From Marivivens donghaensis (GTDB lineage Bacteria > Pseudomonadota > Alphaproteobacteria > Rhodobacterales > Rhodobacteraceae), in NCBI RefSeq assembly GCF_030410045.1, contig NZ_JAUFRA010000005.1:710739-774738 (forward strand): a DNA stretch of 64,000 bases, written 5' to 3'. A program made the position numbers and the translations under genes. Of the stretch, positions 16,901 through 25,285 are shown piece after piece. The stretch's first letter is position 1. Every line of letters starts with the position of its first letter. The notes under the pieces were generated by a model. The model saw only the letters and a list, made by a program, of their open reading frames with translations. It did not search any database and was not told the origin of the DNA.

Positions 16901-17979
16901 CAGCGACGCTCCCGTGTAAGCCAGCGTTGGATGAGAGAAATCGACAGAACGATAACGAAGAGGATCACCGAGATAGTGGAACCGCCCGAAATGTCCTGTT
17001 TGCCATAGCCACGTTCAACTGCTTGGAAGACGATGGTCTGTGTGCTGTCGAGAGGGCCACCGCTCGTCATAACGTCGATCTGACTAAAGAGAGCAAAGGC
17101 CTGCATTGTGATGACGATGAGAACAAGAACCGCAGTATTGCGAAGCCCTGGCCAGGTCACATAGCGGAAGGTCTGCCACTTGCTGGAGCCTTCGATTTCA
17201 GCTGCCTCATAAAGGGTGGGCGAAATGGTCTGGAGACCAGAAAGCCAGATCACCATGTGGAACCCAACGGCTTGCCAGATCGACATTCCGATGATCGAGC
17301 CAAGAGCGGTATCTGGATTGCCGAGCCAATCAATCGGAGAGAACGCACCGAAAGTGAGCGAGCTTAGGATATTGTTCAGAAGACCATTGTTGCCATCATA
17401 GATGAACCGCCACAGAAGTGAGACAACCACGATCGAGACCACGACGGGCATAAAATAGATCGCGCGGTAGACATTGATGCCGCGAAGTCTTTGGTTGATC
17501 AGCAGCGCAAGTCCGAGAGCAAGACCACCTTGAACCGGAGCGACCACCAACACAAAGATCAGCGTGTTCAGAACGGCGCGCATAAAGACAACGTCTCGCG
17601 CAAGGACATAGGTGCGATTTTCACCCGATTGCCAGCTGGTCCATTCGCGCATCCCGTCTAGCTTGGGATAGTCAGGGTTCTTGCGCGTGAAATTACGAAG
17701 CTTGGGATAGGTCGGCGCGCCGCTGTCGTCGCGAATGATATCTCCGCTTGCATCGCGTTCGGGCTCAAGCGTGATCATGCCTACGCCAAGGAGCGATTTA
17801 TAATTCGCCATGCCGACAAACTCGGTCGGGTTGGGAGAGATTAGTCGCTGATTGGTAAAGGAAAGAGCGATCGCAAAAAAGAAGGGCAGGATGATGAAGA
17901 CAACCATCAAACCAAAGCCCGGAAGTGCGAAGAGCCATCCTGCTCGGTTCGATGAAGTGAGTTTGGAGGACGTCGCCAT
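16900..17979 (-). CDS. sugar ABC transporter permease (MalF type)
   Basis: A 359-residue inner-membrane protein. The first helix (about residues 20-45) is followed by an unusually long periplasmic insertion of about 80 residues (around 60-140, charged, with NPDYPKLDGM). Further helices and the EAA loop (YEAAEIEGSSKWQTF) follow. The ATG at 17979 has AAGG upstream; 22 further in-frame codons are not credible. It pairs with the MalG-type gene next door. Confidence 0.9.
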   Translation of the reverse strand: MATSSKLTSSNRAGWLFALPGFGLMVVFIILPFFFAIALSFTNQRLISPNPTEFVGMANYKSLLGVGMITLEPERDASGDIIRDDSGAPTYPKLRNFTRKNPDYPKLDGMREWTSWQSGENRTYVLARDVVFMRAVLNTLIFVLVVAPVQGGLALGLALLINQRLRGINVYRAIYFMPVVVSIVVVSLLWRFIYDGNNGLLNNILSSLTFGAFSPIDWLGNPDTALGSIIGMSIWQAVGFHMVIWLSGLQTISPTLYEAAEIEGSSKWQTFRYVTWPGLRNTAVLVLIVITMQAFALFSQIDVMTSGGPLDSTQTIVFQAVERGYGKQDISGGSTISVILFVIVLSISLIQRWLTRERR

Positions 17980-18010
17980 AATGCTGACCTTGAAGACGTA
18001 TTGAAAAGCA

Positions 18011-18038
18011 GTTCCCCCGAGCCGAAGCTCGGGAGAAC
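18011..18038 (-). promoter_or_regulatory. intra-operon hairpin behind the binding-protein gene
   Basis: A 12-bp stem with one mismatch (GTTCcCCCGAGC / GCTCGGGaGAAC) and a CGAA loop lies in the 75-base gap between binding protein and permease. No T run follows directly, so mRNA processing or stabilisation of the upstream cistron is more likely than full termination. Confidence 0.6.
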
Positions 18039-18054
18039 CATCCACTAGGGAGGA

Positions 18055-19311
18055 TTAGTGGCCGTAGCCGCCGTTCTTCTCGATATCTGCTTCGATTTCA
18101 TCGACCGCAGCATCAAGAGTGTCGGCAACGTCTGCACCGTTTGCGATGTCAGCAGCAGCCTTTTCAAAGACTTTTGCCTGAACAACGTAGCCAGGGGTTA
18201 CAGGGCGAAGAACGCCTTGAGCTTGGCTCAGAGCAAAGAAGCCGTGGAGCGGACCACCTTCTTTGTAGTTCTCGGTCATCGCAGCAGCCGCTGGGGTTGC
18301 TGGGATCAGGCCAATGCCGTTCGAGAATGCTGCAAGGTATTTATCCTGAAGCGCGAACTCGATGAAGGCCGAAGCACCATCTGGGTGCTCAGAGCTTGCC
18401 GAAACGCCGAACTGCCAGGATGCAGCACCGATCTTCGGACCATTGCCGAGGTCAGGTGCAGGAAGGAAGAGAGCGTCGTCATAAGCAGCGAGAGTGCCGA
18501 GAGCTGCCCAGTTGCCGTTCCAAGAGAAGGCATACTTACCGGTGTTGAAACCGGTATCGCGGTCAGCACCGTCCTGAGTTGCCTGAGCGTAGCCGTTTGC
18601 GAAGAGACCCTGCCACCAGTTGCCCCAAGCGTTTGCTGCGTCGCCGTTCAGAGCGCCTTCAGCCGACTTGTAGGACGAACGATCGATGATATCACCACCG
18701 AACGACTGGAGAAGCGGCGAGAATGCATATGGGAACCATTCACCTGTCCAAGCTGTACCGAGGTCAAGTGCGAAGTCATACTTGCCAGACGCCTTTGCTG
18801 CATCAAGTGCGGCCATGAATTCGTCTTGGGTCCAAGGCTGCTCGAGGGTCGGCGTGCGCAGGCCAAGCTCATCGATGATCGACTGACGGGTTACGAGGGC
18901 AACAGCTGCGTCCCAAAGACCGATCGAGTAGAGCTTGCCATCCCAAATACCCTTGGTGCCGGGGAGGAAGTTGGCGATTTTGGCTTCGTCGATTTGCAGC
19001 GGCTGCATATAGCCCGACCACGCCCAGTTCGGCATGTTGGGTCCATCAACGTCGAGAATGTCCGGCAGGTTGCCAGCGAGCGCGCCAGCGGTGACGGAGT
19101 CGTTGTAGGCAGCTTGCGGGAACGACTCGAGCGTTACAGACCAGTCGGACTGGCTGGCGTTAAAGTCCGAAACGATCTGGTTGATGATCTGGCTTTCGAC
19201 TTCATTGCCTGCGCCGTGATACCACATGGTCAGTTCGGTCTGAGCGAAGGCAGCGCCAGACATCCCTGCGGTGAGCGCCATAGCGCCAGCAGAAAGTGTA
19301 AACAGTTTCAT
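18055..19311 (-). CDS. sugar ABC transporter substrate-binding protein
   Basis: A 418-residue family 1 solute-binding protein with a signal peptide (about 1-23, ending GAAFAQ). The mature part begins ELTMWYHGAGNEVES, the usual start of this cluster. It binds the sugar in the periplasm and delivers it to the MalF/MalG pair. Its ATG overlaps the stop of the LacI repressor gene (ATGA). The clan GH-J-like glycosidase in the operon suggests a fructose-containing ligand; the sequence alone does not identify it. Confidence 0.92.
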   Translation of the reverse strand: MKLFTLSAGAMALTAGMSGAAFAQTELTMWYHGAGNEVESQIINQIVSDFNASQSDWSVTLESFPQAAYNDSVTAGALAGNLPDILDVDGPNMPNWAWSGYMQPLQIDEAKIANFLPGTKGIWDGKLYSIGLWDAAVALVTRQSIIDELGLRTPTLEQPWTQDEFMAALDAAKASGKYDFALDLGTAWTGEWFPYAFSPLLQSFGGDIIDRSSYKSAEGALNGDAANAWGNWWQGLFANGYAQATQDGADRDTGFNTGKYAFSWNGNWAALGTLAAYDDALFLPAPDLGNGPKIGAASWQFGVSASSEHPDGASAFIEFALQDKYLAAFSNGIGLIPATPAAAAMTENYKEGGPLHGFFALSQAQGVLRPVTPGYVVQAKVFEKAAADIANGADVADTLDAAVDEIEADIEKNGGYGH

Positions 19312-20405
19312 TGGGGGTTCCTCCCGTTCGAAAGTGGAAAGCGGATCGTTTTGCCATCCGCCGAGGCATTAGCAGTCACAGAGGACCGCCAGTTCACAGG
19401 ACCAGACACGAGGGTCGGGTTGGTCTGTTGGTGGGTCTCGTCATTTATGAGCGACAAAAGCCAGTCAGCTGCGCGCGCACCCATCGCCGCATAGGGCAGC
19501 TCAGCGGTGGTCAATGGCGGGAAAAGGGTTTCAGCGATAACGCGGTAGTTATCATAGCCGGCAACAGAGATATCTTCGGGCATTCGGATGCCGCGCGTGC
19601 GCAAAATGCCATAGGCGCGCATTGCCATCTCATCGTTACCGCAGCACAAAACAGTCGGTGGATTGGGCAGAGACAAGACGCGATCAATCGCATCCCAAAG
19701 GACCGCTGAGTTGCGATGCTTGTCATGCATGAAGCCTGTAGAAATCAGCTCGGGATCAAACTCGATACCCGCTTCGGCAAGCGCGCGCTTATAGCCTTCA
19801 AGGCGAAGGCGCGTTGCGTCCATCCCTTTAGGCAACGTGAGATAGCCAATCCGTCGATGTCCTGCCTCGATAAGACGCGCTACAAGATCGTGCTGTCCGC
19901 GCTCATCATCAGGAAGCACCGAAGGCGTTCCGCGATCATCATAACAATTGACAAGGACGAGTGGCGTCCCCTTAGGAGCGGGAGGCAGTTCGACGTGCTG
20001 GTGATAGTCGGCAACATAAATGATGCCCTCTGCGCGATGCTCGACAAAGGTGCGAATGAGCTCCGGCACACGCGCCGAGCTACCGCCCGTGTCTGCGATC
20101 ATCAGCGTCATACCAGTCGCAGACATGACCGACTGAATGCCCTGAACGATAAGCAAGTCAGGGAGACCCTTGGGATCATTGCCGTCTGAAGTCGTGGAAA
20201 TTGCACCGGTAATCAGCCCGATGAGACCTGAGCGCGAGGAACGCATCATTCGAGCGGCGTTTGAGGGGACATAGCCAAGTTCGAGAATTGCCTTTTCGAC
20301 CGCCTCGCGGGTCTTCTCACCCACAGGCGCGTCCCCATTGAGCACTCGGCTCACAGTCTTTGGAGAGACCCCTGCTATCTTTGCTACGTCGTAGATCGTC
20401 GCCAA
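19308..20405 (-). CDS. LacI-family transcriptional repressor
   Basis: A 365-residue repressor. The N-terminal helix-turn-helix reads TIYDVAKIAGVSPKTVSRVLNG, with the hinge helix SNAARMMRSS near residue 55 and the periplasmic-binding-protein-like effector domain after it. The start codon is TTG, with GGAGGGG six bases upstream. It is the first gene of its own operon, and the tandem operators at 20437-20464 lie just upstream, so autoregulation is expected. The inducer is presumably the imported sugar or a product of the glycosidase. Confidence 0.92.
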   Translation of the reverse strand: MATIYDVAKIAGVSPKTVSRVLNGDAPVGEKTREAVEKAILELGYVPSNAARMMRSSRSGLIGLITGAISTTSDGNDPKGLPDLLIVQGIQSVMSATGMTLMIADTGGSSARVPELIRTFVEHRAEGIIYVADYHQHVELPPAPKGTPLVLVNCYDDRGTPSVLPDDERGQHDLVARLIEAGHRRIGYLTLPKGMDATRLRLEGYKRALAEAGIEFDPELISTGFMHDKHRNSAVLWDAIDRVLSLPNPPTVLCCGNDEMAMRAYGILRTRGIRMPEDISVAGYDNYRVIAETLFPPLTTAELPYAAMGARAADWLLSLINDETHQQTNPTLVSGPVNWRSSVTANASADGKTIRFPLSNGRNPQ

Positions 20406-20436
20406 ACGTTCCCCTCCCGTGGCCCAAATGGAATCG

Positions 20437-20464
20437 TGACACCGATGTCATGACACCGATGTCA
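20437..20464. promoter_or_regulatory. tandem LacI-type operators
   Basis: Two back-to-back copies of TGACACCGATGTCA (20437-20450 and 20451-20464), each a near-perfect palindrome with a central CG as in LacI-family sites. They lie 32 bases upstream of the repressor start. Confidence 0.8.
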
Positions 20465-20470
20465 CAGTTA

Positions 20471-20485
20471 ATCAAGTAACTTGAT
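20471..20485. promoter_or_regulatory. perfect palindrome next to the LacI operators
   Basis: ATCAAGTAACTTGAT is a perfect inverted repeat about a central A, six bases beyond the tandem operators and just before the IS6 end. It could be a further regulator site; the regulator is unknown. Confidence 0.45.
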
Positions 20486-20504
20486 TTATCACTATTCTTT
20501 CGAG

Positions 20505-21322
20505 GGTGCTGTCAGACTAATTCTGAACTCGTCTCCGTTTGTCGCTCCACCAAGTCTTCAAATCGTGCCAAGTTGGCGCCACTCGGCGAGAGCCGCGGCG
20601 CGTAAGGTCTTAAATTAGCTTCGGCTGTAGTGCTGTCGTTCCTGATTGAAGTGATTGTGGATGGGAGAGTGAACGGCGGCGAATTTCTGCAAACATCGCA
20701 TTTGCCGAAACCTCAGCATGGCACGTTCTCGTCGTCGAAACGGAAGGTGAGAATTCTCAATACGGTTGTTGAGCCACCTGCCCGTTTTCTGCTTCTCAGT
20801 ATTTCCTATGTCTCTCATAGCAACGCCATAAGTCCGTAGATTATCGGTAACTATTTCCTGAGGGCTTCCGTATCTACGCATAGATTTCCTAAGGAATTTC
20901 AATGCTGCCTTACGGTCTCGGCGCTTAGTGACATAGCTTTCAAGCACCTCCCCTTCATGATCAACAGCGCACCACATGTAATGCCGCACGCCTTTCACTT
21001 TCACGAAGACCTCGTCCAGGTGCCATTGCCAATTCGAGCTGGATTTCAATCTGTCCGCTCTTCGCTTCCTGATTTCAGAAGCAAACAGCGGACCAAATCT
21101 ATTCCACCAATAACGGATCGTTTCATGGCTAACATCGATCCCCCGCTCATGCAGGAGGTCTTCCACATTACGAAGAGACAGAGGGAACCGCACATAGAGC
21201 ATGACCGCTAAGCGGATCACCTCTGGGCTCGTCTTGAAGTATCGAAATGGAGAGCGCCTGGTCATCCCAAAACGCTAACCACGTACCCTACCCTGCTCAA
21301 GGCCGTTTAGTCTTACAGTGCC
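20505..21322 (-). mobile_element. IS6-family insertion sequence (IS26-like)
   Basis: 818 bases bounded by imperfect terminal repeats: GGTGCTGTCAGACTAA at the left end and the reverse of GGCACTGTAAGACTAA at the right. Size fits the family. The flanking octamers (CTTTCGAG left, TTGTCATC right) do not match, so there is no target duplication, as after IS6-type recombination. The transposase carries a premature stop. Confidence 0.88.
20615..21265 (-). pseudogene. IS6 transposase, truncated by a stop near its C-terminus
   Basis: A 216-residue DDE transposase with the N-terminal helix-turn-helix (SLRNVEDLLHERGIDVSHETI) and catalytic blocks WHLDEVFVKV (first D), VTDNLRTYG (second D) and the E within NNRIENSHLPFRRRER. 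A TAA codon follows HYSRS; reading on in the same frame gives FKTLRAAALAEWRQLGTI and a stop at 20558. About 20 C-terminal residues are therefore lost through one nonsense codon. The catalytic residues remain, so residual activity cannot be excluded. Confidence 0.82.
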
Positions 21323-21324
21323 TT

Positions 21325-21402
21325 GTCATCGATATCCGCACCGAGGCCATCGGCGGGGTTATTCAAGATCTGATCACCCCCACCAAAGAGGAGGCCGCTT
21401 GA
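21325..21402 (+). pseudogene. possible tail of a recombinase gene cut by IS6
   Basis: The open frame directly after the IS6 end reads VIDIRTEAIGGVIQDLITPT and stops two bases before the next start. It is probably the last 25 codons of the serine-recombinase gene that usually precedes the accessory gene. This identity is inferred from position. Confidence 0.35.
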
Positions 21403-21404
21403 TC

Positions 21405-21791
21405 ATGACCACTCCTAACAGCATCCAAATCTTTGTCCCCCTCACCATTCGGAAGCGCAGCGGGCGGCCGAGGATCGTTCCACCGGGCAACATCACTCAG
21501 GAACCCGCGGAGTCTGGCGAATGTTGCAACCTTCTCCGCGCCATTGGACTTGCTTAGTCATGGCGGCGCAGGCTCGGCTCCGGTGAATTTGAGACCGCGA
21601 AGGATCTTGCGGCCGCTATCGGCAATCACGAGCGTTACGTCACCCGGCATTTGCGGCTGACCTATCTTGCGCCCGAGGTTCTGCGGAGGCTCGTTTACGG
21701 TCGGGAGGTTCCGAGCATTACGATACGGGAGATGACCGATTTGGTGACGGCGAGTTGGGAAAAGCAGGAAGAGGTGGTATTTGGGGAGTAA
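21405..21791 (+). pseudogene. recombinase-cassette accessory protein, interrupted by TAG
   Basis: A 128-codon frame starting at ATG behind GAGGAGG. After LLRAIGLA an in-frame TAG (21555-21557) interrupts it. The same frame then continues SWRRRLGSGEFETAKDLAAA, YVTRHLRLTYLAPEVLRRL and DLVTASWEKQEEVVFGE to a TAA. TAG stands where a tryptophan (TGG) is plausible. Relatives accompany serine recombinases on proteobacterial mobile DNA; the C-terminal half resembles a helix-turn-helix of ParB type. A partial copy lies at 13489-13604. Confidence 0.65.
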
Positions 21792-21807
21792 GGGCGGAGA
21801 GCATGCG

Positions 21808-23162
21808 TAATTGGGCTGACCCTACTCAAAGGTCGAGCTCCCGTTAAGATCGCAGCATTGCTGTGAGAAGAGGGAGACAGAAAATGGAATACTTCGTTGG
21901 TTTGGATGTGTCGCTTCGGTCTTGCGCGCTTTGCATTTTGGACGGTCGTGGCAAGGTTTGCATGGAGCGAGAGCTCCCGTGTGAGGTCGATGAAATCGTC
22001 AATTGCCTGAACGCGTTCGGCCACCCGATAGTGCGGATCGGCTTTGAGGCTGGTGCGCTGAGCCAGTACCTCTTCTTCGGCCTGAAAGACAAGGGCTTCG
22101 AGATCGTGTGCATGGAGGCTCGCCAGGTCAGTGCTGCACTTTCAGCGATGCGGAATAAGACTGACAAGACGGACGCGAAAGGCATTGCTCAGATTTTGCG
22201 GACGGGTTGGTTCAGCCCGGTGCATATGAAGAGCCGAGAGGCGCACGGGCTACGGGCTCTGCTGAGCACCAGAAAGGCCTTGTTGAAGAAAACAATGGAC
22301 TTGGCAAACGAAGTGCGTGGTTTGCTGAAGATATTTGGTGTTCGCCTTCCCCGGACCGTTAAGCACGGTAGCTTCGACGATCTCGTTAGGCCCATGATCG
22401 AGATGGATGAAGTTCTCGCGCATGCGGTCATTCCGTTGCTCGATGCACGTGCCGTCCTATTCCAGCATTATCTTGAACTGGATCGACGGGTGAAGCATGC
22501 GGCGTCGCAAGACGAGGTCTGTATGCGGATGATGACGGTGCCTGGTGTGGGCCCGATCGCGGCTCTCACATTCAAAGCAGCGGTCGATGACCCCAATCGG
22601 TTCAAACGTTCTCGCACAGTAGCCGCGCACTTTGGCCTCACGCCGAGGCGATACCAGTCCGGCGAACATGACAACCCAGGTCGTATCTCCAAGGCCGGTG
22701 ATCAGAATGTCCGAGCGACGCTTTACGCTGCTGCAAATGCGTTGCTCATGCGAACGATGGCCGGATCGCAGATAAAGTCATGGGGCATGCGCCTAATGCG
22801 CACCAAAGGTCGGCGTCGAGCCGTTGTGGCCGTCGCCCGTAAACTCGCCGTTCTTCTCCATCGAATGTGGATCGACGGCACAGAATTCCGTCAGGAAAAA
22901 GTGGGAGGCCAGGCATGACCCAATAGCCCACCACCTGACCTGAACGGGATCGTCCATCCGGACGAGGTGTGTGGATGAAGCCGAAAATGTCTGCTGCGCA
23001 ACTTGAAGCGCGCCGGAAAGCGGGGCTCTCCACTACCAATCCGACGCATGCATGCAGCGGCGCCCTTCGAACGCCAATCCAGACTGCGAAGAGAAGCGTG
23101 ACCCGGAAAAACGATCCTTCTGACGAATGAAAGAAAACGAGCTTGACCAAGATGCCCAATTA
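21808..23162 (+). mobile_element. IS110-family insertion sequence
   Basis: TAATTGGGC (21808-21816) and GCCCAATTA (23154-23162) form an inverted pair around an intact IS110 transposase with long non-coding flanks, about 1355 bases in all. The exact ends are inferred from this pair. The element has cut the front off a SorC-type regulator gene to its right. Confidence 0.72.
21884..22918 (+). CDS. IS110-family transposase
   Basis: A 344-residue DEDD transposase. The N-terminal RuvC-like domain shows YFVGLDVSLRS (first D), GFEAGALSQYLF (E), and NKTDKTDAKGIAQILR (DxxD). The C-terminal transposase_20 domain shows MMTVPGVGPIAALTFKA and AHFGLTPRRYQSGE with a conserved serine. The ATG at 21884 has GAGGGAG upstream. 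The gene is complete, so the element may be active. Confidence 0.93.
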   Translation: MEYFVGLDVSLRSCALCILDGRGKVCMERELPCEVDEIVNCLNAFGHPIVRIGFEAGALSQYLFFGLKDKGFEIVCMEARQVSAALSAMRNKTDKTDAKGIAQILRTGWFSPVHMKSREAHGLRALLSTRKALLKKTMDLANEVRGLLKIFGVRLPRTVKHGSFDDLVRPMIEMDEVLAHAVIPLLDARAVLFQHYLELDRRVKHAASQDEVCMRMMTVPGVGPIAALTFKAAVDDPNRFKRSRTVAAHFGLTPRRYQSGEHDNPGRISKAGDQNVRATLYAAANALLMRTMAGSQIKSWGMRLMRTKGRRRAVVAVARKLAVLLHRMWIDGTEFRQEKVGGQA

Positions 23163-23224
23163 GAGAAGCGGTCATTGACTCAAGGGGCAGCCAATGACCG
23201 CTTTCAGCATTTACATCAGTCCGC

Positions 23225-23653
23225 TTGTTCTGCACCTCCAGCGTCTTTTTCGATCGTAGCGGCGACAGGGGCAGAGCCATCAAGTTGGAGGGATACGGAG
23301 ACGTGTTTGCCAGCTTGGCTGAGCCATCTTCGATGCTATCACGAAGCGGCAACGTATTTTCTTCACGCGAATTGGCAGATGTAACTGAGGCGGGTGGTGT
23401 CGGCGATACCAGTCTTCGTTTCTTTGACAGTGACGGTAAAACGGTAAAGACACCGTTGGATGATCGGGTTATCGGCATGACACTTGACGAACTTGCAAAG
23501 GTAGATCGCGTGATGGCCTTAGCTGGTGGGGAAAGCAAGACTGACGCCATTCGCGGGGCTCTGCGTACCGGCGTCATCGACCTGCTAATCACCGACAGGT
23601 TCACTGCCGAGCGTCTTATTGGGGAAGAGTACCAGGTAAACGCAGTCGAATAG
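23225..23653 (+). pseudogene. SorC-family sugar-responsive regulator, C-terminal fragment
   Basis: The reading frame ends with a typical SorC sugar-binding half: GVGDTSLRFFDSDGKTV, LDDRVIGMTLDEL, VDRVMALAGGESKTDAIRGA, GVIDLLITD. The helix-turn-helix and the first half of the effector domain are absent. The IS110 end lies about 60 bases upstream, so the insertion or a linked deletion removed the 5' part. The ATG at 23225 is only the first in frame. It probably once controlled a neighbouring sugar operon. The following 190 bases (23654-23843) hold no supported gene. Confidence 0.75.
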
Positions 23654-23843
23654 TCTGAGCTATTGTCTGAGCATGCTTACGCAACGACATCGGCGGAATG
23701 CGGTCTTCGCTGTGCTTTGAAGCAATTCCACAATACTCTAAAAGAAATCAAATGCTCTCGCCCAAGACGTACAAATTTTCTACATCTAAAATATCGACTT
23801 AAACTCCCCCAAAGCGGTGCTTTCATGTGTAAACGGTGCCGTT

Positions 23844-24686
23844 TCAAAGGATCACGCGAGCACTTGGCAATCCTACTGCGGTGAACGGAGCGGCATATAC
23901 CGCGCCATCCACGTCATTTGGTTCCGCCAGCCCTTCGCGTGCCGTCGTGACAAATAGTGTGTCAAACTCTACCCCACCAAATGTAGGACAAGAAGTGTGG
24001 CTGGCTGGAAAAGAAACAGACCGCAGAAACGTTCCATTGGGACTATAGCAGGCTACACGAGATGCGCCCCATTGCGCAGACCAGAGGTTTCCATCACGAT
24101 CGGTAACTGCACCGTCGGGGTTGAGGCCGTGTTCACGAAGGTCAACAAACACATCTGGAGTGCCAACAGGCCATCCCTCTGTGTCTAATGACACGCTCAT
24201 AATCTGGCCAGATATCGTATCAGCAAAGTAGGCGGTTTTACCTTTTGGGCAAAAACAAATAGAGTTCGTTATTGTGAGATCCGTGTAAAGGCGCTTCAGT
24301 TCACCTCTATAAAAACGCCATATAGATCCTGCACCTTTTTCAGCATTCTTGCCCATAGTTCCTATCCAAAAACCACCAAAAGGGTCAGCGCGTCCATCGT
24401 TTGATCTTGTGACATCATCATCAGCTTCAAGATTTGTAACGAACGAAAGATTGCCGGTCTCAAGATCCAAAATGGACAAGGCAATCTCTGATGCGACCAG
24501 TAAACTATTGTCGTCGACAATGGCCGCAGCACTAGTCAAATGATCAAACTCAAAAACCGAAACGTGACCATCGAGAGTTCTTTCAAACAGCTTCCGGTTC
24601 ATTATGTCGAACCAAAATAGGCTTTGCCGGCCATCGTGCCACAAGGCGCCCTCACCAAGTTCACAAGGTGTCGGATCGAACATCAT
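23844..24686 (-). CDS. SMP-30/gluconolactonase-family sugar lactonase
   Basis: A 280-residue six-bladed propeller. The metal-ligand blocks are visible: CELGEGALW (E near residue 11), SNDGRADPFGGFWIGTMG (N and D near 100), ITNSICF, and NPDGAVTDRDGNLW (D near 195). In this operon it most likely opens galactono-lactone made by the galactose dehydrogenase at 33281, giving galactonate. It overlaps dgoA (ATGA); two adjacent ATGs could start it. It is the last gene of the minus-strand operon, and no clear terminator follows. Base composition is visibly more AT-rich than the glycosidase gene upstream. Confidence 0.83.
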   Translation of the reverse strand: MMFDPTPCELGEGALWHDGRQSLFWFDIMNRKLFERTLDGHVSVFEFDHLTSAAAIVDDNSLLVASEIALSILDLETGNLSFVTNLEADDDVTRSNDGRADPFGGFWIGTMGKNAEKGAGSIWRFYRGELKRLYTDLTITNSICFCPKGKTAYFADTISGQIMSVSLDTEGWPVGTPDVFVDLREHGLNPDGAVTDRDGNLWSAQWGASRVACYSPNGTFLRSVSFPASHTSCPTFGGVEFDTLFVTTAREGLAEPNDVDGAVYAAPFTAVGLPSARVIL

Positions 24687-25285
24687 TGGACAGCATCCCA
24701 CGCATCCACAATTTCACGTGCCTTACGGGCAATTACAGTAGTGCTATCCCCCGGCTTATAGATTGAAGACCCAATGCCGAAACCTGCAGCGCCAGAACGG
24801 ATCCAGTCGCCCATATTTTGGGCCGATACGCCGCCAACAGCGAACAATGGCACCTCCTGCGGAATTACCGCTCTCATTGCTTTTAGACCAACTGGCCCAA
24901 TCACTTCACCCGGGAACAATTTCAGACCATCAGCCCCAGACGCCAGAGCAGAAAACACTTCTGTCGGTGTCATGATCCCCGGGAAACTCAGCATATTTGC
25001 AGCCTTTGTTGCCCTAATGACTGATGGATCGTTATTTGGCGACACTATTAGTCGCGCACCGGTTGCAGCAACCTGCGCAACTTGCGACACCGAAATCACT
25101 GTACCGGCTCCGATTAGTGCCTCTTCACCAAACTGTTTCTGCATTCTGGCAATACTGGAAATCGGATCTGGTGAGTTGAGCGGAACTTCAATCTTGGTCA
25201 CACCCGCATCTATTAATACTGCCGCGACTTCCAAAGCCTCATCTGGAGTTATTCCGCGCAGAATGGCAATAATATTTCTTGTCAT
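24683..25285 (-). CDS. dgoA: 2-dehydro-3-deoxy-6-phosphogalactonate aldolase
   Basis: A 200-residue class I aldolase of the KDPG/KDPGal family: IIAILRGITPDEA at the N-terminus, KIEVPLNSP, LIGAGTV, and DGLKLFPGEVIGP with the Schiff-base lysine (about residue 121). VPLNSP at this place is the KDPGal-type variant. It cleaves KDPGal to pyruvate and glyceraldehyde-3-phosphate, the last step of the De Ley-Doudoroff route. It is coupled to dgoK and to the lactonase by 4-base overlaps. The sequence alone does not exclude action on KDPG. Confidence 0.9.
   Translation of the reverse strand: MTRNIIAILRGITPDEALEVAAVLIDAGVTKIEVPLNSPDPISSIARMQKQFGEEALIGAGTVISVSQVAQVAATGARLIVSPNNDPSVIRATKAANMLSFPGIMTPTEVFSALASGADGLKLFPGEVIGPVGLKAMRAVIPQEVPLFAVGGVSAQNMGDWIRSGAAGFGIGSSIYKPGDSTTVIARKAREIVDAWDAVQ

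Noticed and set aside
18058..19494. Antisense frame of 478 codons opposite the fructoside binding protein
   Set aside because: Same reasoning; the minus-strand binding protein has signal peptide, coupling and family motifs.
20497..21330. Target-site duplication around the IS6 copy
   Set aside because: The flanking octamers CTTTCGAG and TTGTCATC do not match.
23663..23884. 73-codon frame between the SorC remnant and the lactonase
   Set aside because: No ribosome-binding site, no motif, and it overlaps the 3' end of the lactonase gene.
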